From the NCBI RefSeq assembly GCF_002836355.1, contig NZ_PJCA01000031.1, forward strand, positions 1,533,349 through 1,597,348: a stretch of DNA of 64,000 nt. The letters run 5' to 3'. The notes beneath the pieces are model-generated. The model had not been told where the DNA came from. It saw only the letters and a list, made by a program, of their open reading frames with translations, and ran no database searches. The stretch is from Moritella sp. Urea-trap-13. GTDB taxonomy: Bacteria > Pseudomonadota > Gammaproteobacteria > Enterobacterales > Moritellaceae. The position numbers were made by a program, and so were the translations under genes. Positions 44,509 to 56,500 of this stretch are shown piece by piece. How positions within the stretch are numbered: the first letter of the stretch is position 1; every line of letters begins with the position of its first letter.

Positions 44509-45954
44509 ATGAATCCTAATAATTCAGATACATTTATGGGTCACCCAAAAGGTTTATTCCTTTTGTTCAGTACAGAAATGATGGAACGCTTTAGCTATTA
44601 CGGCATGCGTGCAATTCTTGTTCTTTTTCTAGTCTCAGTTACTCAAGACCAACAAGCGGCAGCATTATTAACCGACCCTAACTACCAAGGTGGTATGGCT
44701 GGTTTAGGTTGGACTCAAGCAGATGCCCTTTCTCTTTATGGTACCTACACAGGTTTAGTTTACATCACCCCCCTTATCGGTGGTTGGTTAGCAGATAACT
44801 TCCTCGGTCAGCGTAGAAGTGTGATCATTGGTGGTGTGTTAATGGCAGTGGGTCAATTCCTTTTGTTCGTACCAGTCGAAGCATTATCACTCAGCCCTAC
44901 TGCAGGCCTTTACTTAGGTCTTGCATTCATCATCGCTGGTAACGGTATGTTTAAACCAAACATCTCAACCATGGTTGGTGACTTATATGAAGAAGGTGAT
45001 AACCGTCGTGATGGCGCATTTACTATCTTCTATATGGGTATTAACTTAGGCGCATTCTTATCCGGTATTATGGTTGGTGCTGTTGTTGTCTACACGGGCG
45101 ATTACAAGTACGGGTTCTTAATGTCTGGTATCGCCATGGTACTCAGTGTTGTGTTACAAAAACTATTTGCTAATAAATACCTTGGTAACATTGGTATAGA
45201 AGCAGCCGCTAAAAAAGAACGTGCTGCAAACAATGGTAAAAAACAGACGTTAACGGCTATTGAAGTTGACCGCCTTAAAGTGATCTTAATCTTAGGTCTA
45301 TTTGTTATCATCTTCTGGGCAGGCTTTGAGCAAGCCGGTGGTCTGATGAACCTTTATGCAAATGATTATACTGACCGTATGATTGGTGGCTTTGAAGTAC
45401 CTGTAGCTTGGTTCCAATCATTAAACCCGTTCTTCATTATTACCTGTGCGCCAATCGTCAGTATGATTTGGGTTAAGATGGGTCCTAAAGAACCTACATC
45501 TCCGGTGAAATTTGCAATGGCACTCTTGATGCTAGCCATTGGTTTTGTGTTCATGATCTTTGCAACATTAGAGCAAGGTGGCGATTTAACCGTTAAGACC
45601 AGCATGTATTGGTTAGTTGGTGCTTATTTCTTCCATACCATGGGTGAGTTATGTCTTTCTCCAATTGGTCTGTCTATGATCACTAAATTAGCGCCGCTAC
45701 GTTTAGCATCACTGATGATGGGCGCTTGGTTTGGCTTTAACGCGATTGCCAATAAAGTTGCCGGCATGATTGGTTCGCAAATTGGTGAAGCAGGTCCAAT
45801 GGCGATCTTTGGTGGTATTGCGATTGCCGCTGTGATTTCATCACTAATCCTATTTGCATCAGCGCGTAAACTAATTTACTGGATGCACGGTGCAGAAGGC
45901 CAAGTTGTTACAGAAGAAACTAACAATCAAAAACCAGTAGCTGCGACTGTTTAA
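44509..45954 (+). CDS. POT-family proton-dependent oligopeptide transporter
   Basis: 481 aa, about 13-14 membrane segments. PTR2 signatures STEMMERFSYYGMRAILVLFLV (ExxERFxYY) and GGWLADNFLGQRRSVIIGG; FYMGINLGAFLSG; and a C-terminal EQAGG region. It imports di- and tripeptides with protons (DtpA/YdgR-like). It stands alone between two terminators/promoters. Confidence 0.95.
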   Translation: MNPNNSDTFMGHPKGLFLLFSTEMMERFSYYGMRAILVLFLVSVTQDQQAAALLTDPNYQGGMAGLGWTQADALSLYGTYTGLVYITPLIGGWLADNFLGQRRSVIIGGVLMAVGQFLLFVPVEALSLSPTAGLYLGLAFIIAGNGMFKPNISTMVGDLYEEGDNRRDGAFTIFYMGINLGAFLSGIMVGAVVVYTGDYKYGFLMSGIAMVLSVVLQKLFANKYLGNIGIEAAAKKERAANNGKKQTLTAIEVDRLKVILILGLFVIIFWAGFEQAGGLMNLYANDYTDRMIGGFEVPVAWFQSLNPFFIITCAPIVSMIWVKMGPKEPTSPVKFAMALLMLAIGFVFMIFATLEQGGDLTVKTSMYWLVGAYFFHTMGELCLSPIGLSMITKLAPLRLASLMMGAWFGFNAIANKVAGMIGSQIGEAGPMAIFGGIAIAAVISSLILFASARKLIYWMHGAEGQVVTEETNNQKPVAATV

Positions 45955-46020
45955 TACAGAGTTAGTCAGACTTAGAAAAATATAGTCAGTAGCCAATTAA
46001 AATTGATTTAAAGAAATGTA

Positions 46021-46050
46021 AAAACAGCCTCACTATGAGGCTGTTTTTTT
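46021..46050 (+). terminator. POT transporter terminator
   Basis: 12-bp arms AAAACAGCCTCA/TGAGGCTGTTTT, three-base loop, seven T. Confidence 0.92.
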
Positions 46051-46108
46051 ATATCTGCGATTTTCATGATAAACTAAGTTTAATCGTTAGCCGTGAGCCA
46101 AAAACTTT

Positions 46109-46654
46109 ATGAAACAATTTAATGAATTTATTCCCCTGATCGTCTTTTTCATCATGTATAAAATGTACGACATTTATGCCGCAACCGCAGCGCTAATCGT
46201 AGTAACAGCATGTACCCTGCTCTTTACTTGGTTTAAATATCGTAAAGTTGAAAAAATGCAATTAATCACGTTTGCGATGGTGACTGTGTTTGGTGGTATA
46301 ACCTTGTTCACGCAGGACTCCAGCTTCATCAAATGGAAAGTAACGGTTATTTACTGCTTATTTTCAATTGTCTTATTGGTTAGTCAGTATGCCTTTAAGC
46401 AAAACCTACTTAAAAAAATGCTTGGTAAAGAAATGGTGTTACCTGAGTTTGTTTGGGCGCGTGTAAACGCTGCATGGGCGATATTTTTCCTCGCGCTTGC
46501 AGGTCTGAACCATTATATTGCTTTCAACATGTCAGAAGAGCTATGGGTTGATTTCAAAGTCTTTGGCGTATTGGGTATCATGTTAGCCTTCACGATATTA
46601 ACTGTGGCCTACCTTTACCGCTACATGCCAAAAGAAAAAAGTGATAATAAATAG
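46109..46654 (+). CDS. yciB: Septation protein A/YciB membrane protein
   Basis: 181 aa, five membrane segments. Characteristic EFIPLIVFFIMYKMYDIYAATAALI, then DSSFIKWKVTVIYCLF, and WARVNAAWAIFFLALAGLNHYIAF of the YciB (intracellular septation protein A) family. It helps cell envelope synthesis. The short, charged C-terminus is typical. Confidence 0.94.
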   Translation: MKQFNEFIPLIVFFIMYKMYDIYAATAALIVVTACTLLFTWFKYRKVEKMQLITFAMVTVFGGITLFTQDSSFIKWKVTVIYCLFSIVLLVSQYAFKQNLLKKMLGKEMVLPEFVWARVNAAWAIFFLALAGLNHYIAFNMSEELWVDFKVFGVLGIMLAFTILTVAYLYRYMPKEKSDNK

Positions 46655-46946
46655 CACTAAGCGATAACTGACTATTGCCTATCTGAGTACTGCACTTTAT
46701 TGAACAATGACGAATTCATTAAATGCAGTGCTTGTTCTAATCCCCCCCCCGTGAATAGCACCTTATTAACGCCCTCTGAATACTTAATACTTTCCTCATA
46801 CTACCAATTTGAACATGCATATAGTTCCTTAATCAAAGATGTGATAACTCGCACAACAAGGGGTTTGTTGATAACAAAAAGACAGATTATTACTACATTT
46901 AAATTCTGAAAGAAACATTAATTGTTATCACTATAAAGGAATATAA

Positions 46947-47336
46947 ATGTTAAAAAAAATGAATCGTATCGCATTGTACATTGCTGTTACCGCACCTCTA
47001 CTGATATTTTCTCATGCCAACGCAGAGCAAATTACAATGCCGGAACCTGCATCCATAAACTTAGCAGTAAATAAGTCAACCGAAACAACCGCATTTGATC
47101 TCAGTCATTCTGCCAGTTCGGCAAATACGCTATTAATGCCGGTCAATATTAATACCGCCAGTGAATCCGAGCTTACCGCGCTGCCCGGTATTGGCGCTTA
47201 TAAAGCCGCAAAGATAATACAGTGGCGAGATAACAACGGTGAATTTATAACGACGACAGATTTAGCTAGTGTAAGTGGGATAGGACAAGCAACAATTACT
47301 AAGTTGGCAGGTAAAATCAGTGTGACTGACTTATAG
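46947..47336 (+). CDS. ComEA-like helix-hairpin-helix DNA-binding protein
   Basis: 129 aa. Signal peptide (YIAVTAPLLIFSHANA), 40-residue linker, then tandem helix-hairpin-helix with VNINTASESELTALPGIGAYKAAKIIQWRDNNGEF and ASVSGIGQATI. ComEA binds DNA in the periplasm for uptake. GGAAT precedes the ATG. It lies apart from other competence genes. Confidence 0.92.
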   Translation: MLKKMNRIALYIAVTAPLLIFSHANAEQITMPEPASINLAVNKSTETTAFDLSHSASSANTLLMPVNINTASESELTALPGIGAYKAAKIIQWRDNNGEFITTTDLASVSGIGQATITKLAGKISVTDL

Positions 47337-47348
47337 TGTTATAAGTAC

Positions 47349-47396
47349 ATATATAGTATTACTTTAGATATATAGTATTACTTTAGATATATAGTA
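47349..47396. repeat. 19-bp tandem repeat, 2.5 copies
   Basis: Unit ATATATAGTATTACTTTAG starts at 47349 and 47368 with a partial third copy at 47387-47396. Non-coding, just after the comEA-like gene. Confidence 0.85.
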
Positions 47397-47477
47397 CTGT
47401 TATAGACATAAAAAAATCTGAAAAAAATGAAGTTCCCTCCAATAGTTGGTAATCAATTATTATACCCAATCTCAAGT

Positions 47478-47530
47478 CGAACCAATTTAAAACAGCTTAA
47501 ACCGAGCTGTTATAACCTTAAATTGGTTCG
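47478..47530. repeat. Nested perfect inverted repeat (13-bp outer, 7-bp inner arms)
   Basis: Outer arms CGAACCAATTTAA (47478-47490) and TTAAATTGGTTCG (47518-47530); inner arms AACAGCT and AGCTGTT. It lies 24 bases beyond the stop of the adhesin gene, so it may end that transcript; the missing U tract and the two-level structure also fit a mobile or dispersed element. Confidence 0.65.
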
Positions 47531-47553
47531 CCTTGTTCATGATGTATGGAGAA

Positions 47554-50500
47554 TTAAGAGTTAGGATCAACCTTAAAAGCATCGTGACTGAATAATTGAT
47601 TCAAAATATCAGCTTCGCTAACACCACCAAAACTGGCAGAATCGATGTGATGAAGCACAATATTTTGTTCCTGATTTTCTTCTGTTTTAACGGTAAGATT
47701 TACGTTTCCATCTGCATCAAAGCTTGCCGCCAAATCGCCAGAATCTTTGTGGGCTAATAAATCCTCCATGGTAAATTTATCATCATCACCATCAGATAAT
47801 ATTTGCGATAAATCAAGTTGGTCTTCATCCAGTGTAAAATCAGTAATCGTATCAATGCCAGAGGTACTATCTTCCCACGTAAACAAGTCCCTACCGTTAC
47901 CACCGGTTAAGATATCATCACCTTCACCACCAGAAAGAATATCTGCACCATCACCACCAATTAACGTATCACTCCCATCAAAACCGTATAGGCTCTCACC
48001 GCTATCACCTGCATTTAAACTATTACTGTCTCCATTACCAAAATTATCGGCAACATCAAGTTGTCCACTGTTAAGTAATGCACCTAATTTGTCTTCATTA
48101 GACATGCCTGCAGGATCATTCCCTAAAAGCACTGATTCAGCCACACCATTGAGCACAATATTTTGAACTAAACCACCTTGGTCATCGTAAATTTCAAGCG
48201 TCGAATCTGCGCCATTTCCCGTCAGCTTGATAAGACTACTCAAATCGCTCAGCGACATAGCGTCATATGAACTGAAAGCATTTGTTAAATCAATGGTATC
48301 GAAGGCCACTTCAAAGTCCATGATGTTATCTGTAGCCGCATTACCTGCCGTTCCAAAGTCTCCGGTTTGCCATACAAAGGTATCTTTAACGCCATCACCA
48401 GAGCCATTTTGAATACCGCCCCAAAGAATATCGTCACCCGCACCACCAATGAGAATATCAGATGCCGTACCACCAATTAAGATGTCATTGCCAGCACCGC
48501 CCAATAGTGTTGCTTCAGCACTACTATCAATCACCAAGTTTGCTGCATCAGAGTTAGATGAACCTCCTATCTGATTACCCGTATTAGCGAGGTTATCGAC
48601 CACAATATTGATATCCACAGGGGTTGATTCCGCTTTGCTACCATAGGTTTCTTCTGACACCGCAACAACTTCTAAGTTGTTCTCACCTTCAGGTAACCCA
48701 ATAACATTTAAATCAGAAAAATCTTCTTTAGTGATAATCCATGAACCGTCATTCTGATTTCCAGCAATGACATCACCATTGCTATTGACCAACTGTCCTC
48801 CAGCAAGATTTTTAACCATAATACTCAGGGTTTCAGAACCATCGGTATCGGTTAACGCTGCTATCAAACCAAGTAACGGAATCATTGTGCCTAACGAACC
48901 ACGAATTGCTGCGGTCTGAATAAAGCTATTATCCAGTGATAAGGTTGGTGCATCGGCTTTCGGTGTTACCGTTACAGGTACTTTACTGGTTGCCGTATGC
49001 TCATTACCTGAGCCGACATTACCACCATCATAGGTCGTCATGGTCAGCTCATCAACACCGCTGTAATTATCGTCACCTTCATAGGTGACACCGTTGTTCA
49101 ATAGTGCATTAATGTCATCCATTGAGCCTGTAATTATCACAGAGTCAGTTCCCTGACCTGTCACAGTAACACTGCTTCCATCAGGAATAACAACACTCAA
49201 AATACCGTTAACCACACTGAGTGTGACAGACATAGCATTCGTTGAGCCCGTCTCACCAACATCAACATCAACATCACTTATCTGCATTCCTGTAATCACG
49301 GTACCGTTATAGTCTTCTACTGCTGTCACAGAATCAGGTACCGTATTTACTGGTGCATCATTCACAGGATTAACTGTTATCGTAATGCTGTCGGTATCCG
49401 TTAAGCCTTCTGCTGGCCCCGTTCCTGAATTCGCCTGATCGTTTGTTGTCATGACTAGGGTATCGTCACCATTGAAGTTAGTATCACCCGTATATTCCAC
49501 ACCACTCGCGAGTAGCGCATTGATGTCATCAAGGCTGCCCGTAATGATTAATTCCTTCGACCCTTCACCTGTCACGGTCAATCCTAACGCAGCCCAGTCA
49601 AAGCTATCTGGCACATTTATTGTTCCATTGCCAACATTCAGGGTGACGGTCATTTTACTACCAACCGTTTCATTAACGTCAACATCAACCACTTTCAAGC
49701 TGGTAATTAATAGCGGCACATCTTCATCAGCAGTTAAATCACTTGGGAGAACATTAACCGGTGCATCATTTTCAGCTTCAACCTCGATATGGATAGTTTT
49801 ATCTATCGCGATGCTATCTTCGGCTACAACACCGTTATCCACAGCGCGGATATCAACATTGATATTACCGTCCCAATTCGCACTGTTCGCATCACCAGGG
49901 TGGAAAATCAACTTATCAATATCGGAAGACTCAACAGTCACAACCCATATACCACCACCCATGTTAGTCACGCTACCCGCCACACCATCAGGTAGAGTAA
50001 TCGAGCTAGAATCAGGCACATTACTCAAGGTGATTTGTAAGCCTTCTGGCCCTTTTTCTGTCACATTTGCGTCTGAGCCGTCGTAACTATCTTCATCATC
50101 AAAAGCTTCTACATTTAGGATTAAATCAATGCCTGCCGTATCGTTCTCTGTACCCGATGCTTCTGTTTCAACATCAGTATCCACACGGTCAGCCACTGGT
50201 TGCACGTCAATGGTGATACTGGTTGAATGCTCAACCACTTCCGTTAACGAATCTTCTTTGCTGTAAACCACCACATTTAATTCAACTTTACCGCTGAAAT
50301 TCTCAGGTGGAATTACTTTAATATTATCTAAGTTGAAAGTAGTCTGCCCCGATGGTAGCGAAATACTCCACTCACCATTACTGTTATTTGCCGCTCCTTC
50401 AATAGTGAAACCATCTGGCACCCCCGTCAGTTTCATCGACAGAATTTGTTCAGAACCATCAACATCGACAATAGAGCCACCAATACCAACAAGCGACACA

Positions 50501-53500
50501 CCGCCAGCATCTTCTTGACCAATCACCACTTTATCGGTGCCGGTCCAGTTCACCGCGTCGTTAACGGCCACCACCTCAAAGTTCACATCAGTCGTGTAAG
50601 AGCCGGTATCAGTTGCTGAACCACCAATTTTATCGAAGTCTGCCGTATCCGTAATGTCGACTTTCACCCCAACACTGACTGAACCACTGAAATCTTCCAC
50701 AGGACGGAATTGAATATTGCCCAATTCACTTGCTGGTAGCGTAATTTCAGAAACTAATGAACCATCAGTTGCAACAAAGAAGCCTTGAGCTGCATCAACC
50801 GTCAGAGTAACTGACGTTACCGTTTCTAACCCTTCATTTAAAGAGGTGCTGCTATCAGCAAGCACCACACTCAAATCAAGCGTAATATCACCATCTTCAT
50901 ACGCGACTTTTTCATATTCTTGATCTGTACTACCATCTGTTATTGGCTGTTTGTCAGTGTCTAATCCACTGGTCTTAACGACGCTAATTTTGATTTCCGG
51001 CGTATTATCACCTGTTTGTGAATTACCGGGAATATCGACAACAGGAGTCACTTGCACAGGAATAGTATCAGTCACTTCTTTCACATCACCACTCACGGTG
51101 TCAGTAGTCACGTATTTAACGTCAAGCTCAAAATCACCGGCAAAGTCTTTCGGCAATGACATACCAACCGCAGAAAGATCAACTTTACCATCTGGGCCAA
51201 CTGTCACATTAAATACATATTCACCGGTTTCGTAGTTATATTCAGTGCCCGTGATTGACGCACCAGCGGGTAGGTCGTCAGCGCTAATCACTAAGGTGAA
51301 TACATCATGATTGACAGAGTCTGTAATGTTGACAGAAATGAATGCATCTAATTGGTCACCAAAATTAAGACGGGTATCTTCGGTGCCAATGATGATCACA
51401 TCGTTATCAACATCGATATTTCCTGCTAATAGGGTGCTACCTGAGGAGCCTATGAATTCAAGTTCAATATTTGCGTCTTTTATCACAGTGTTGCTCGAAT
51501 CACTCTCACTGTTATCACCCAGGTCGCGAATCTCAGCTGAAACTTTTACATAAACGGTTGAGACCTGATCTTCTGTTGCTGTAATTTTCAGATTACCTAA
51601 TTCAGATTTAGGTACGGTCCAACTGCCATCACCATTGTTTATGCCTCCCGCCACAAAAAACTGATCCAAAACAGCTTGATCGGTTATCGTATTACCATCA
51701 GCATCGACGAACGTAATAATGACTTTTTCAATCACTTCATTACTGCTTAAATCATCTTCGATAAAACTTAAACCGCCCGTAAACGTCTGGTCACCTGTTG
51801 TATTAACATTGATGTCGATTACACCATTTGCATCACTGGTAATGCTATTTGTATACGTAACAACACCGTCAACGTCAGTTTCTACAATTGCTAATATTCC
51901 ATCGTCTTCCACAACAGCATCAATGTTGACATTAAGTATGCCTACTATTTCGGTTTCCTTAGCGTCCGCTGATGAATCAACATCATCTTCAATGACTGTA
52001 ATTTTCGTTTTCAATATGAAGTCAACATCAGAATCTTTAGGAGCTTTTAGGTATATTGATTCTGCAGGATCAAATGTAGGGTCATTCGAGAAGGTGATTT
52101 TTCCATCAACAGGAATAAACTGTTTAGTACCTATGAGCAAATAATACCCATCAGGAACATCAGCAAACTCCAGACCAATAATCATTTCTTTACTGTCAGT
52201 GAGTTCAGGCTTCCAATTCAATTCAATAAGACCATCTTCAAGTCCGGTTGACTCTGTGGTATATGTAAGCGGCGCATCAATAACCGGAAGAACATGGACA
52301 ACCAAGTTACCGTCAAACGATTTACTGTCACCGTCATTCTCTGTCACGACTAAGCGCACAGCGAGATCAATATCAAGCGTGCTGTGTAGTGGTGGCGTTA
52401 TTGTGATGCCATTCAGCGTACTCAATTTCACTTCGTATCTCGGATTACCATTGTCATCAGTACCGACATACACTAGTGCTTGTACATTACCATTCGCATC
52501 AAAGATCTTAACGCCTTCAGGAATATTCGAGATCACCAAGGATAAGGTTTCTGAAGTGTCTGTAATACCATCTGGAATCTTGGCAATTTCTCCAGAAATC
52601 ACGCCAAAATCAAACTTAGCTTCACCATCTTCTGAAATCGTTGTTTCAAGTCCTATGCGATCATCAGGTAATGGGGTCCAAGTGGAAGTATCTAATTCAA
52701 AACTAGGTTTGTCCGCAACGCCCGTTAAGTCAACTTCAATTGTTTGACTACCAGTAACAAATTCATTCACCACTTCTGTCGTCGTGCCATTAGGCTCTGT
52801 TACTGGGGCAGTATCTTTTACTACACCTTCGACAGTAAAGGTGAAATCAACATTACTTTCTGGTGTTGGTTTTAGCTGCAGACCATCAATAGCATCGTAT
52901 TTCACTTCGTAATAATCCTCACCATCAACTATATTTTGTATATCCCCACCAAGCAGCAAGATAGCACCTGTCGGTAAGCCTGATATACGCACAAAAAGAC
53001 TCTCTGAATTATCAGTATTATCGTCTTGAGGAGTTAATAATATGTGATCTTTCAAGTTAATCAGAACATCTTCATCTGATTCAATACGCTTCACTTTCAT
53101 GGTTGCTTCATCAGCATCGGGATTGACATTGATGATGATTTCTTTATGTACAGAGTCAGCCGTATTATGATTGTCACGCTCTTCACTCTGCGCGTATACA
53201 TCCAATTTAATGTCGCCACTGAAGTTATCTGCAGGGTCGACTTGCACAGAGCCGATATCGGCAGCAGCCACTTTATAGATACCAGAACCAATCGATGTTT
53301 CGACTAGGTTGTCACCCACTAACGTGCCATCACCTGCTATGATCGTAATGAAGTAATACAGATCTTCTGAACTCGTATTAGAGCCATCATCATCTTGAAG
53401 TACGGCAGTCAAGTTCAAGTCAACGTTATCCGTATCTTCCGTCACTGTATAATGGTAGGTAGTATTGGCATCATCCCACGTTGGAATATCTGCTACACCA

Positions 53501-56500
53501 TCAACTGAAATAGTGAATTTCCCATCCATATTTGGATGAGTAGAACCATCACTATTGACGATTTCAGCACTTACATCGAAGGTGAGTTTGCCACCATCTA
53601 TCGTAAAGTCAGAACCTATTGTCGAGAAGTCAGAATCAGGTAAAAATGTCACACCACCTAGTGTATAAGTGACACCATCGGCTTGAAGCTCAAATGCAGC
53701 AGCAGGAATAGTCACCTTTCCATCGGTATAAGCTAAAGTGATGATAGTGCCATTACCATCATCGTATATGAATACACCATGTGCGGGTGTTGGAGCAGTA
53801 ATCGTTACATTACCCACCGCTTCACCACGGTCTAAATCCCCTACATTGATATCCATATTAATGGTAATACCGTGGTAATTTGAAGCAATCGTATCTGAAG
53901 CGCTGCCGTTATCTTCTAGGCCAGTGCTATTTTGCGTTGTTAATTTGGCGTCTTGATCGCTGATTTCTAACGTAATCTTACTCGTATCAGTATCACCATC
54001 ACCATCGGTAATTTCCACATCAATGAGTTTCGTTATATCTTCAATAGCATGGTCTAGATCACCATTAGCACTGAAGTACGTTTCACCTTCAGCTGTAATC
54101 AACAATATTCCAAGAACAGTGACACCATCTTTGACTTCATACTGATAGTACTCACCAGACTTTGGTAATGTATCTAAAGGAATACGAACACCGTCGACAA
54201 TCAATGCGGTCACGGTTGCATCATCCGCACCTTCACCTACTATTGATAACACATCCTCTAATGTAGACGTGCTACCTTCAACCATATTTAAGGTAATATC
54301 AGTCGCAGTTGGCTCATCATCTTTAATCGTAACAGGTACATTAACGGTATTACTCTTATCACCATCTTGGTCAATAGCTTGTACCGGTAGAGTAATTATT
54401 AGTTCATCATCAGTTGCACCACCTTCTTTGTGGTCAACATTACCTCTAAGAATAAACTTATATTCACCACTATTACTCAGTGTAATCACAAAGATAGTCG
54501 TATTGCCAACCTTACCGATGTAATTACCATTGTTACTATTGTTACTATTGTAAGACAGTGTGATTTGCTGCCCATCCGACATTAACACACCAGCGTTTTG
54601 CTGATTAAAGGTCGCAACATCAATAACGAAGTCAGTAACTTCATCACTACCGCTATCAACAGTAATTTTCCCTTTCGATTTTTCGTCTTTGCTTGATGGA
54701 TCTGAACCTTGATGGTTTTGGTTATTACCATTCAAAGCACTTTCATTGACAGACATCGACTCAAAACCAGTAATCACTGGATCAGTACCATCATTGATAG
54801 TCACATCAACGGAAATACCTTTATCTAATTTGTCACCGTCGGTATCTGCCACTTGAACAGGCACCTTGATGCTAATCTTGTCACCATCCGTTGATACCAT
54901 GCCGTCTGCATTGCCATCTTTATGATCAAGCGGTTGATTTTGTCTAATGCTAATGGTGATATCTACATCATCACCATTAGCTCTTTGCACAGCACTAACA
55001 ACCACGGTCATCACTACAACACCTGCGGCTACACCTGTTAATGTGCCCGTATTTTCGTTGTAGGTGAACGCAATATCCTCACCACCCGCCGTTAATTCAT
55101 TTTGCAGTTCTGTAATTAATGCCTCAATAGTACTGCTATCGATTTCTACAGAATTAGGATCTAATCGATCCACACCTGCATCAACCTTAATAGTAGTGCT
55201 GCCTATTACAGGATAAGGAGATTCAATACCTTCGGGTGTCAAATCACCTTCAGTAATTGTAATAGTACCTGTTTGGCCACCACCTGCATTAGTACCATCA
55301 TTGACCACGATGTTAATATGGCCCGGCGCGCTGGTATCACCATCTTTATCGTCTGCTAATACATTAAGAATGATGTTTTCATTATCACCCGCTTGGTCGT
55401 CAACTTGGTCAATCGGTTGTTTTTGCTGAACTGTATAGTTACCGTCGATATCAACAGTGATGTTCATGACCACTACATTAGGCTTACTGTCTAGAGTGAC
55501 AACAATCGAACTGCCATCAGCACTCACCGTGTAGCTGGTTTCTCCACCATTACTGGTTAGACCATTTAACGAAGATTGCGTATTGTCAAAGTACACCTTA
55601 ACAACCTCGTCACTACCTGTGTCGACATCTATTTGACCTTTGACGAGCCCTGCATTATTTCCATCTTCTAAATTAACAGTGCTGTCTACACCAAATTTGG
55701 GATCATCGCCATCAGTAATAGTGACATTAACATTCACCGGTTTATCAAGATCATCGCCATCAGAATCCGTCATTTGAACTGGAATACGGACATTAATAGC
55801 ATCGTCACCTACTTTCACGTAATCGCCCGAGCCATTGTTGTGATCCAGTGGACCACTTTGTTCAATGGTCATCGCTACGCTGACATCACCATTCGTTTCT
55901 TGTGTTGGCGTCAGTGTTATCTGTAAAATTTCTGTTCTGCCAGTCTGTGTTATGCCCGTAATAGTAATGACATCATAGGCATCAACGCTTAGCGTAAACG
56001 TTAATGGCGCACCATTTGATGTCAGACTGTTCAACTCAGTTAAGAGCTCAGTTTGCACTAAGTCTTCAATACGCATCGTATTTGCAACCAAATTATCGTT
56101 CACGGCTTCAACCGTAAAGCTACCCGCACCTGTTGATGGGTACGCTTTATCTGTAGCCGGGTTTTCAAGATCGCCTTCTACAACCGTTAGGTTTGCAGTA
56201 ACATTTTCACCAGTTGCATCTTGACCATCTTTGATGCTAATAATGATTTTACCGATATTACTAACATCACCATCTTTATCGGTCGCAGTAACACCTAAGC
56301 TCAGATCTATCTTGTCCTCTTTTGTACTATCTTGATCAAGTGGTTCATCTTGCTTAACTGCATACGTACCATCGTTATTCATGGTGATGGTAAGCACTGG
56401 ATCATTATTATTTGTACCGCCGTCAATCGTTACCGAAATCACATCACCATTAACGGTGTACGTTGTTGCTTGACCGTTAGTGGTTAAGCCATCAAGTGAT

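Noticed and set aside
46700..46909. 69-codon ORF on plus strand between yciB and comEA-like gene
   Set aside because: Starts with TTG, no ribosome site, crosses the C9 run, composition unlike the neighbours. Treated as chance.
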